The translations under genes and the position numbers were made by a program. This document shows, one piece after another, positions 15,802 through 23,100 of a stretch of 33,526 nucleotides of DNA; position 1 is the stretch's first letter, and each line of letters begins with the position of its first letter. The stretch spans positions 1 to 33,526 of the forward strand of contig JAISCX010000011.1 in NCBI GenBank assembly GCA_031265235.1, in the 5' to 3' direction. The notes under the pieces are model-generated. The model was not told the DNA's origin. It saw only the letters and a program-made list of their open reading frames with translations, and did no database searches. This DNA comes from Rickettsiales bacterium (lineage in GTDB: Bacteria > Pseudomonadota > Alphaproteobacteria > Rs-D84).

Positions 15802-15830
15802 TTGAAATAAAATTCGCGCGGGGTTATAAT
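15802..15830 (+). promoter_or_regulatory. Promoter of the DGR template RNA
   Basis: TTGAAA (15802-15807), 17-bp spacer, perfect TATAAT (15825-15830). The predicted start near 15837 puts about 130 bases before the template repeat. It is back to back with the target-gene promoter. Confidence 0.7.
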
Positions 15831-15968
15831 TTGATTACAAAGTTTATCAAATTATAAAATTTTCCCAAAACTATTTATTTGCGTCCAATGGAAAAATTGG
15901 CGTTGCGAATCGGATCCCAGACGCCGATACTTTGCCCGGCTTCATATCTGAATGCTTGCGCTTTGTTT

Positions 15969-16098
15969 GGGCGCGTTCGCGAACTGGCACGAATCGTTGG
16001 ACGATTGGCGTCGGAATGCTGCGAACTACGGACTGAACAACGCGGACAGGAATACGAATTCCCGTCGGGCGTTTCGCGCGGCTTTCGATACTTGTATC
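15969..16098 (+). ncRNA. DGR template repeat (TR)
   Basis: The non-coding template for mutagenic copying. The core has 24 adenines, clustered in AAC and AAT triplets when read in the VR frame, the codon pattern that gives the widest amino acid choice after A mutation. In the VR frame it would read AFANWHESLDDWRRNAANYG and onward, with Asn at most variable sites. It lies on the strand opposite to the target gene and RT but in the same sense as VR, and is transcribed from the promoter at 15802-15830. The plus-strand frames that cross it are probably not translated. Confidence 0.92.
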
Positions 16099-16316
16099 AC
16101 GATTCTTGCCAACCCGGGGGACATGCGTTCATCGCATTTTATGCCTTAGGCGGTGTCTACAAATCATATAATAATTTGTTTGTAGAACTACCTAATACGA
16201 CACAAGGCTGGATATGCTGCCATTTTGGGAAACCAGAAAAACACAATAACCGGGGCCGGACGCCGACGCGAAAAAACCTAATTCGCGTCCGCGCCGCAAT
16301 TACAAAAAGATTTCCA
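16099..16316 (+). other. Spacer downstream of TR, possibly part of the template RNA
   Basis: No convincing gene. In the Bordetella phage DGR the RNA just after TR folds and is needed to start cDNA synthesis; this segment is a candidate equivalent. It contains two potential hairpins: CTACAAA with TTTGTAG around 16157-16185, and ACGCGAA with TTCGCGT around 16266-16288. The role is inferred from position only. Confidence 0.4.
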
Positions 16317-16613
16317 ATGCAAGAAATACCGTCGTTTTCAGATTTTGCCGACATCAGCCCCGCGCTTTCCGGCACGAAAATGCGAATCGATCAAGTTTTG
16401 AACCAGCCGATCATTATTCGCGGGCATCGCATAATCCCGTCAAAAAAGAACGCAGGCGAACAATGCCTGCACCTGCAATTCGAAATATCCGGCGAATTGT
16501 GCGTGCTGTTCACCGGCAGCGGCGTCCTGATAAACCAATGCGAAAAATACGCCGACAAGATTCCTTTCCGCACGACGATAATAAAACCGGACAAATATTT
16601 CAGCTTTTCATAA
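16317..16613 (+). CDS. Small DGR-adjacent protein, 98 aa
   Basis: MQEIPSFSDFADISPALSG is followed by a compact predicted beta-rich domain (IIIRGHRIIPSK, CLHLQFEISGELCVLFTGSGVLINQC, PFRTTIIKPDKYFSFS). From memory, similar short proteins occur close to template repeats in gut phages and bacteria, but I cannot give a family name or function. It lies downstream of TR on the same strand, perhaps on the same transcript, and ends just before a strong terminator. The start is the least certain part: the frame is open to 15879 and no good Shine-Dalgarno sequence precedes 16317. An in-frame ATG at 16380 is the alternative. Confidence 0.65.
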   Translation: MQEIPSFSDFADISPALSGTKMRIDQVLNQPIIIRGHRIIPSKKNAGEQCLHLQFEISGELCVLFTGSGVLINQCEKYADKIPFRTTIIKPDKYFSFS

Positions 16614-16631
16614 ACACTGGGGCGAAAACTT

Positions 16632-16660
16632 AATCCCCGGCGAATGTGCCGGGGATTTTC
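16632..16660 (+). terminator. Terminator after the DGR cassette
   Basis: Stem AATCCCCGGC/GCCGGGGATT (16632-16641 with 16648-16657) and TTTC. It ends rightward transcription from the TR side and also lies just beyond the stop of the convergent 16666 gene. Confidence 0.75.
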
Positions 16661-16665
16661 TGTTC

Positions 16666-17658
16666 TTATTTTTTCTTGATGCAATCAAACGCGCCCGTCT
16701 TTTGATCTTTCTTTTTGTTGACCGTCCAGACTTCACGATGATTGTCTTCATAGAACCCTTCGTTGCACAGGCGTTCTATCATGCAATTGCTCCAAAAACC
16801 ATTTTCGCAAGACTGTTTCGCCCGGCCGTTTGCAAATTCGCAAATCTTTATGGTCGCGCCCGCCTTGCATTCGCCGGACATCACGCCTTTTGGTATGCAG
16901 TGCCAGTATTCCATATCGCTGGCGGACGTTTTCTCGCGCGTTTTAACAAAGTCTTCGTCACAATCTATGCCTTCGCCGCTGCCGCATACGCCCCAATCCT
17001 GGCCGTCCCATGCGCGCGACGCCTCGCCGCCCCAGATATCGCATTTCTTCAAGCATTTCGGCTGGTCGCCTTTGGCATTGTAAAGAAAGTATTCTTCGGA
17101 AATACATTCCGTAATTTTGCAATTCTTGCCCGGATTTTTCCAATCGACGCCCGGATTGTTCTTTTGTTCGCACCGTTCGCACTTTCCGTTCTTTGGGTAT
17201 TCCCCGATATTGCATTCAATATTTACATTACTGACAGGCGTCGCCGTTGCGGTTCCGATGCTGGACGTACGGATGGCCGGCATCAATGCCGCTTTCGCTT
17301 CTTCCGTTGCAACGACGGGCTTTGGCGCGCCAACCAATCCTACGCGCGCTGCCTCGTAAAGGGCCGCCATCGACTGGCGCCCTGTTCCGCGTCCGCCCGT
17401 CTTGTCCGGCGCCGCGTTCGCGCGTCTTTCTGCGGCGTCATTTGTAACTACTATTACTTCGGGTTTTGCGGCCGCCGGTTCCGCGACAACAACCTCTTCC
17501 GCGACGACTTCTTCTTCCAAAGCAGGTTCGGATTCCGCCGCTTCTTCTTCAACAATCACGACTTCTCCTGCTTCGTCTGCAATCTCTTCGGCAAACGAAT
17601 GCCCGAAAGCGAAAACACAGCAAAGCCCCAATATGGCAAAAAATTTTATTTTTATCAT
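16666..17658 (-). CDS. Secreted protein with acidic N-terminal region and Cys-rich C-terminus
   Basis: 330 residues from the ATG at 17658, preceded by GGAGAG; the open frame up to 17790 overlaps the neighbour and is not used. The signal peptide is MIKIKFFAILGLCCVFAFGHSFA. Residues 25-75 are a Glu/Val/Ala-rich stretch, followed by an Ala-rich linker. From residue about 150 there are regularly spaced cysteines (CNIGEYPKNGKCERC, CDIWGGEASRAWDGQDWGVC, CEFANGRAKQSCENGFWSNC). The style resembles the Cys-rich part of the 7587 and 20193 proteins. Function unknown; envelope or surface location inferred. It starts 11 bases after the stop of the upstream gene, in an apparent operon. Confidence 0.8.
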   Translation of the reverse strand: MIKIKFFAILGLCCVFAFGHSFAEEIADEAGEVVIVEEEAAESEPALEEEVVAEEVVVAEPAAAKPEVIVVTNDAAERRANAAPDKTGGRGTGRQSMAALYEAARVGLVGAPKPVVATEEAKAALMPAIRTSSIGTATATPVSNVNIECNIGEYPKNGKCERCEQKNNPGVDWKNPGKNCKITECISEEYFLYNAKGDQPKCLKKCDIWGGEASRAWDGQDWGVCGSGEGIDCDEDFVKTREKTSASDMEYWHCIPKGVMSGECKAGATIKICEFANGRAKQSCENGFWSNCMIERLCNEGFYEDNHREVWTVNKKKDQKTGAFDCIKKK

Positions 17659-17669
17659 GTTTCTCTCCG

Positions 17670-18353
17670 TTATTTTCTTACCCGCAATATTCCATTTTCT
17701 TCTGAAACTATCCAGCCCAAACTTTTCAGCGCCGATCCGAATGCATTCCTGCTTTCGCTTGCGATCGTGGCCGTCGCACTTCGCCCCCATATGCCGGACA
17801 ATTTCATATCCGCATCATCCGCCAGCCCGGTGACCCGCAAGGATTTATTTAATGAAATCCAGCCTTTTAGACCGCCGGATATATCAAAAAACACCTGCGT
17901 TCTGGATCCGGCGTCATCCGCGGCGGACATATAGTTCGGAACATTGTTGTCCCGCAGCCATTTCGAAACCGCCCCTTCGTCCAAAGTCATCGTGATATCG
18001 GCGGCATAGCCGGTATCCGAAGCCTTTTCATTCGCAATGGACGTTGTGCCTATCAAATTCAATATGGCGGCGTCATCCATATCCGACGACAGACTTTCAA
18101 TAATTTTGGAATCGGAATACCGCGAAATCACATTATTAAAAATCTGGCGGCGCGCACTGTTCATCGCCGCGGATTTTGCCGCAAACGCCGTATCCGCCGT
18201 CTGCTCTATCGCGACCGTATCCGTCAGATTCGGCGCTGCCCAAAGTGAAAAAGTGAAAGAGTGAAAGAGTGAAAGAGTTAGAAACAAAAATCCACAAAAA
18301 CGCCCTATTCTTTTCCGAAAGAAAAATTCACAAAACTTTTTCACTTCTTTCAC
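17670..18353 (-). CDS. Exported protein of unknown function with a repeat-encoded signal peptide
   Basis: 227 residues from a GTG start at 18353 (the exact start is uncertain because the area is repetitive). The N-terminus is basic (residues 1-19) and then hydrophobic, FLFLTLSLFHSFTFSLWAAP, encoded largely by an 8-bp repeat. The mature part (AFAAKSAAMNSARRQIFNNVISRYSD, then DITMTLDEGAVSKWL) has an alpha/beta character loosely like periplasmic DUF2066-type proteins; this is only a suggestion. It sits between the barrel gene and the Cys-rich gene on one strand, so the three probably act in the envelope. Confidence 0.7.
   Translation of the reverse strand: MKEVKKFCEFFFRKRIGRFCGFLFLTLSLFHSFTFSLWAAPNLTDTVAIEQTADTAFAAKSAAMNSARRQIFNNVISRYSDSKIIESLSSDMDDAAILNLIGTTSIANEKASDTGYAADITMTLDEGAVSKWLRDNNVPNYMSAADDAGSRTQVFFDISGGLKGWISLNKSLRVTGLADDADMKLSGIWGRSATATIASESRNAFGSALKSLGWIVSEENGILRVRK
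18242..18279. repeat. 8-bp tandem tract encoding signal-peptide core
   Basis: Units of GTGAAAGA type (plus strand AAAAGTGA, AAGAGTGA, AAGAGTGA, AAGAGTTA). Read on the minus strand it supplies LTLSLFHSFTFSL, the hydrophobic core of the 17670 gene's signal peptide. Confidence 0.75.
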
Positions 18354-18370
18354 TCTTTCACTTTTTTCAC
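18336..18370. repeat. Inverted partner of the 8-bp tract at the gene start
   Basis: Units TTTTTCAC, TTCTTTCAC, TCTTTCAC, TTTTTTCAC (8-9 bp) are the reverse complement type of the tract at 18242-18279. The two could pair over about 30 bases in the mRNA and enclose the GTG start at 18353. Confidence 0.7.
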
Positions 18371-18399
18371 CACAATTCTAATTTGCGCATGGCGCAAAA

Positions 18400-19923
18400 T
18401 TAAAACTGTGCGTTTATACCGACTCTGATTCCAATGCTGCGATAGAACGAATCAATTTCGCCTTTGGATTTGCATACCCAGCCGGGGCATGCCCGTTCCA
18501 ATGCCAGGATGCCGTTCATCTCGGTTCCGATCTGCCCGGTGTCCGCCAACGCATCTGCCTCTGAAGCCCCCGGATGCGCGGTTATAAAACTATTCAACAG
18601 GGCGTTGTAATTGTTCAAATAATATCCATTGTTAAGATATGTTTTCGCATCCGCGCCGGATATGGTGTAATAGTCGTATGTCAATCCGATTGCCAATTGC
18701 ACAGAATCAGATAGCGCCGTCATCCAGTTCGCCCCCAATCCCACATGATACGCGGATCCCATGCCCGCGCTGTCTTCTACAGATTTCGGATGGGCCCAGT
18801 CCGGACGATACGGTTGGTTTCCTGTGGCCGTATATGCGGGCAGCCCAAGCTCTACGCGCGCATTCACGGCATTATACGTATTTACAAAATAATCAAGATC
18901 AACCGCCAGATACGGTCCGGACCAATCAACATTGTAATCGTGGCTGGTTCCCGACTGGCTATAAAAATAAGTATTCCCGGTATTAACAGTTCCGCCGGCC
19001 GTGGATTGCCCGTTCCAGACCAATTGCAGATTAGTGCCATTTTGAATCATTATCGCGGGTCCGCATTGAAGTTCATCCGTGTTCGGCGCAGTTACGCAGT
19101 TATCCGAATTTTCCAGAACTTCCAGCGCAAGGCCATTATTATTGTTTGTCTTTAACTTATACGACAGACTGCGCCAACCCAGACTTGGCGTTATTCTCAT
19201 ATTGCCAACCTGGAGTTTGTCGGTCAGTCCCAATCCGAAATTGTATCCCAGCATGCTGCCGCCGTCGGATTTGCCAATGGACAATGCGCGGTCAACCAGC
19301 GTGCCCAGCAGCGTGTCGCCCTGATCATAAGTACCATTGTTGTTCAGGTCGTCATAATAAAAGTTGGATGCGGATCCGCCACTGGAAATATCGTCGTCAA
19401 CCATCGTGCTTTCTGAACTTTGCATGCCAAACTTTACGCCCATGTCAAGCTTCAGCCCGACATCGCTGCCGACGTCAAATCCGTATCCCGCGTTAACATC
19501 CAGAACATTCCACGCAACATTGTCATAATGCAGGGAACTGCCCGCGGATTTCATATCAAATTGCCAAACGGCCGATTCATGGGTAATGCCGGCGGACGCA
19601 TAAAAACCCTTGTGCGATTTGCCGTTATTGTTCTGTGCGGGCCGCGACTGCTGGGGCTGTTGGCCGGGGCGGGCCTGCATATTGTTATTGTATTGGGTGC
19701 CGGTATAATATCCGGACGTCTGCTGGGGGGACACTTGGTACCGCTGGCCGCTTTGGGCATTATATTGCGGGGCTTGCTGGGCATTATAGGGTCTTGCAGC
19801 GGCAGTATTGTATTGATACTGGCCCTGCTGATAGTTTCCGCCGTTGTAATACGTCGCGCCGGACGCCGCACCTGCGGCGCAGAGCATGGGGCATAAAGCA
19901 TAGAGCGCATATTTTATTTTCAT
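18400..19923 (-). CDS. Outer-membrane beta-barrel protein
   Basis: 507 residues. The signal peptide runs MKIKYALYALCPMLCAAGAASGA. Residues 24-105 are a Gln/Asn/Tyr-rich disordered region (repeats of YN, QQ and NAQ). From about residue 106 alternating strands appear (GFYASAGITHES, GLKLDMGVKFGM, YHVGLGANWMTAL, VQLAIGLTYDYYTI), ending in RVGINAQF with the terminal Phe typical of barrels handled by the BAM complex. Internal loops contain Cys pairs. The substrate is unknown: it may be a porin or adhesin. AAGGAAAGGA precedes the ATG. It heads the apparent three-gene export operon 19923-16666. Confidence 0.85.
   Translation of the reverse strand: MKIKYALYALCPMLCAAGAASGATYYNGGNYQQGQYQYNTAAARPYNAQQAPQYNAQSGQRYQVSPQQTSGYYTGTQYNNNMQARPGQQPQQSRPAQNNNGKSHKGFYASAGITHESAVWQFDMKSAGSSLHYDNVAWNVLDVNAGYGFDVGSDVGLKLDMGVKFGMQSSESTMVDDDISSGGSASNFYYDDLNNNGTYDQGDTLLGTLVDRALSIGKSDGGSMLGYNFGLGLTDKLQVGNMRITPSLGWRSLSYKLKTNNNNGLALEVLENSDNCVTAPNTDELQCGPAIMIQNGTNLQLVWNGQSTAGGTVNTGNTYFYSQSGTSHDYNVDWSGPYLAVDLDYFVNTYNAVNARVELGLPAYTATGNQPYRPDWAHPKSVEDSAGMGSAYHVGLGANWMTALSDSVQLAIGLTYDYYTISGADAKTYLNNGYYLNNYNALLNSFITAHPGASEADALADTGQIGTEMNGILALERACPGWVCKSKGEIDSFYRSIGIRVGINAQF
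19877..19911. repeat. Heptad tract in the barrel protein's signal-peptide codons
   Basis: Units GCGCAGA, GCATGGG, GCATAAA, GCATAGA, GCGCATA keep a strict 7-bp period. Read on the minus strand they supply YALYALCPMLCA, most of the signal peptide's hydrophobic core. Confidence 0.65.
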
Positions 19924-19968
19924 CGCATCTTCCTTTCCTTATACGGTTGATTATATCACAAAAATGGC

Positions 19969-19997
19969 TTGAAAAAAAATGTTTTGTGTTGTATAAA
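19969..19997 (+). promoter_or_regulatory. Promoter of the tRNA-Leu gene
   Basis: TTGAAA (19969-19974), 17-bp spacer, TATAAA (19992-19997). The predicted start is about four bases before the mature tRNA 5' end. Confidence 0.65.
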
Positions 19998-20007
19998 GTT
20001 CGCGACA

Positions 20008-20092
20008 GGGGACGTGGTGAAATTGGTAGACACGCAGCATTAAGGATGCTGTGGAGAAATCCTTGGGGGTTCAAGTCCCCCCGTCCCCACCA
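20008..20092 (+). tRNA. tRNA-Leu, anticodon AAG
   Basis: An 85-base class II tRNA. The acceptor stem is GGGGACG (20008-20014) with CGTCCCC (20082-20088), then A and an encoded CCA. The D-arm contains GGTAGAC, the long variable arm is typical of Leu, and the T-arm reads GGGGG-TTCAAGT-CCCCC. The anticodon stem CAGCA/TGCTG is perfect and closes the loop TTAAGGA, so bases 34-36 (20042-20044) are AAG, decoding CUU. Bacteria normally use GAG here; an A34 tRNA-Leu would need deamination to inosine or direct reading. Confidence 0.93.
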
Positions 20093-20192
20093 GGCTTAAT
20101 ACATGCCCCATATGTGCGCATATTATCCGCCCATGCGAATGTAAATTTCCCTTGCCCTGCCCTGTTGTTTTTTGCTTTAATTGCCACAAGGA

Positions 20193-23100
20193 ATGAGAAA
20201 ACTATACCTCATCTTTGCCGCCGTGATGTTTGCGGGTGCATTTTTGCACGCGCATGCCGACGACCGCACTTTTGAAAGCATGCTTGACGCCGCGCGCGCC
20301 GCCGTCAGAACATCGCCTATGGCCGCACCTTTTGCATCTGCCGCCGTCCGCGGCAATCAGGCTGCCGCTATGGGCGTGCCGTCCGAAACCTTGGCAAATG
20401 GCGGACCTGCATCCCGAATTGAACGCGCCGCGCCAAAAGTCGCCGATGCGACAGAGCGCAGCGCAGCGCCCGTCGCGCGCGAAGTTTTAAACCGCGCCGC
20501 CGCAACTTTGAAAAGCGCACGAACAGCATCGCCGGCCGCAGAGCCGCGAATAATCGGCAGCCGCGCCAACAGCCGCGAAACGTCCCCCGCAATATCCGAA
20601 GAAAGCGGTCGCAATCGCGCGGCTGCAACCACTCAATCACGCGCAGGAATAATTTCAAAAGCCGCGCCGCAAATCCCAAAAGCGGAAACAAATCAAATCA
20701 AAGGACAGCGAATCGGCGGCAGAATTTCCGCCGCACGGGCGGCAACGACATCCGCCGCGGCAGAAACGGCTGGCGGCGTCGATTACAAGGCATGCCGCGA
20801 AACTTTTTTCCAATGCATGGACGAATTCTGCGCAAATAAAAACGCCCAGCTACAGCGGTGCGCGTGTTCTTCCCGCATGCATGAATTCGACAAGCAAAAC
20901 AAGCAGCTGGATAAATTTTCCGACAAGATGATGGATTTCAGCGAAAACCTGCTTGCGGTGTCCATGGACAAGGAAGACGCCGCCGCAATGATAAAAGCGA
21001 CCGAGGGCGAAGACGCGTTCACCCAGACCAAGGACAAATCCCAATCGCAACAGATGCTGGACGGGATTATGAAAAAGCTAAAGGCCACGACGACCGATGA
21101 ATCGACGAACCGTTCTCTGGCGGCGATAAATCTGTCCATGGACTATGGCGACGCGTTCGATACGGTTGATATGACGCTTGGCTCTGCCGCAACGGCAAAG
21201 GAAGGCGTCGCGCTTTATAATGCCGCTTTGCCGATATGCCGCGATATCGCAAAGGAGGTCTGCGCCCCAGCCGACATCAAAACGGTCACGTCCGCATATC
21301 AGATGACAATAGAACAAGATTGCAATACCGTTGCGAAAACATACGTTGCACTGGCCGACGCGGCGAAAGAAAAAGTCTTTGAAGCAGGCGCGTTGTTGGA
21401 CATGTCACGGCTGAACGATCAACAGACGCGCAATTCCGACGATATTCTGGCATGCAAGAAAAAGATGATAGACATGCTGTCCAATAACACCGTATGCGGA
21501 ACAGATTTGGAAAAATGTTTGGACTGGTCTGGAAAATATATCGATCCGGCAACCGGCGGCGCCATATTGACGCCGGATCTTGCCAATCTTGCGAATACCA
21601 TAACGCCGCCGGCTGATGGCGGGCTTTGGGCCAAGACGCCGGGCAATGAAAGATTCGTGTCTTTTCTGAATGCAAAGAAAAAATACCTGGAACCCGCAAT
21701 GGCAAATTGCGAACAGGTATCCGTAAAAGTCTGGGAATTGTTTTTGGAAGATGCGCTGGCCCAAATCCGGCTGTCGCAAACTAGAAAGCTGGAAGACATG
21801 CGCCAGGGGTGCACTTTGCTTACCGCGGAATGCATTACGGGAACGGCGCAATCTTTTACGGATTTTGACGCGCGCGCATTGTCCGTATTCGGCATTTCCG
21901 CGGACACTGCGGTAAATAAAATGTGCGCGGATATCAAAAATTCATGCACGGCGTTGATGCAGGGCACCGGCGGAGAATACGAATGGACCGAAGCAATGAC
22001 GGATATCGCGGTCAAGAAGACGTATGAACAGATCCTTATAACCTGTGCCGAGGTCGGCAAAAGCTGCATCGTCCAGAACTGCAACAACTATGCCAGCAAG
22101 TTCGGCCTGTGCACCAAAGCAGAAGACACTGTTCGAAAAAATATAATAAATCAAAGATTGTGCTGGAAAGAAGTCGTGGCATGTGTTCAACAGACATCTT
22201 CAGACACGCTAACAAAGATTATAACCTCTACAGGTGATTTTGGAAGGAATATTGAAACTGGCTTTCCTGGAGCCGGTAATAAACCCAGCACCATGGAGAA
22301 TCTGCCTTATTCATACAATGGGCTTGTTGAGTATTACAATGGCACCACTCCGGCAAAGGCAATTTATATTATGACAACCGATGCGCTGTCAGTGGACGAA
22401 TCCAGCGTACCTATAGCTAAAGACTCTGTTTTGATATATCCGCAGTGGCCGCGCCAGCTTATAAACCACAAGACGGCAGCGGCAGCGGCGACAGGCATAT
22501 GGCTCTCATGTCCTTCTGGCTTAATTGACAACAGAGTTTGCCGTATTGCAGAAAAAATATGGGGAAATTGCAACGGAAATCCTATGTCTGACAACACTGC
22601 AGCAACGATATTAGGAACAAAAAACCAATATACCGACACCCTATTGGCATGGCTGAACCAAAATACTAGCAACGATGCATGCCTAGGTTCTGAATGCCCA
22701 CCGGGAATGGATAAACCAAAAAGCCCCCAGGGGATGCCGTGTATGCCAGCCGATCAAACAACCAGCGATGGCGAATATTGCCCGGCTAATATGTATACAA
22801 CATTTTATGTGTTAGACCCTGTCATCGGTGATTCAGACGGATGGAGTAACTGCTGTCAAACAAATAAGCAGGATGCTTTTGGAAACTGCTGTTCTGATGG
22901 CGGATTGGTAACCGTGCCTGTTGACGTTACAAAACAAATCGCATCCGGAACGGGAAGTTTCAGAATGTTGGCACAGACGACATCGCCAACGGGGGAAACT
23001 TCGCAACTATGTATTCCGTCCGGCAGCAGCGTTAAGTATATTGCAAAATACAATTATAATGACAAAGGAACTGAATATTTATTCTGCCTTGGAACAATAT

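Noticed and set aside
15952-16149. A plus-strand frame that translates TR in the VR frame
   Set aside because: It mirrors the target protein's end only because TR is its copy; there is no ribosome binding site and no constant domain, so it is not a second target gene.
15879-16316. An open plus-strand frame through the template repeat
   Set aside because: It is in a different frame from the one shared with VR, the part before 16317 has no family-like pattern, and the template role explains the sequence better.
17466-17580. A repetitive tract in the 16666 gene
   Set aside because: It is codon-level repetition from a Glu/Val/Ala-rich protein segment without the strict 7-8 bp period of the other tracts.
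20008-20092. tRNA-Leu as the attachment site of the accessory region
   Set aside because: No integrase gene and no second copy of the tRNA 3' end are seen, and a large secreted gene with its own terminator lies between.
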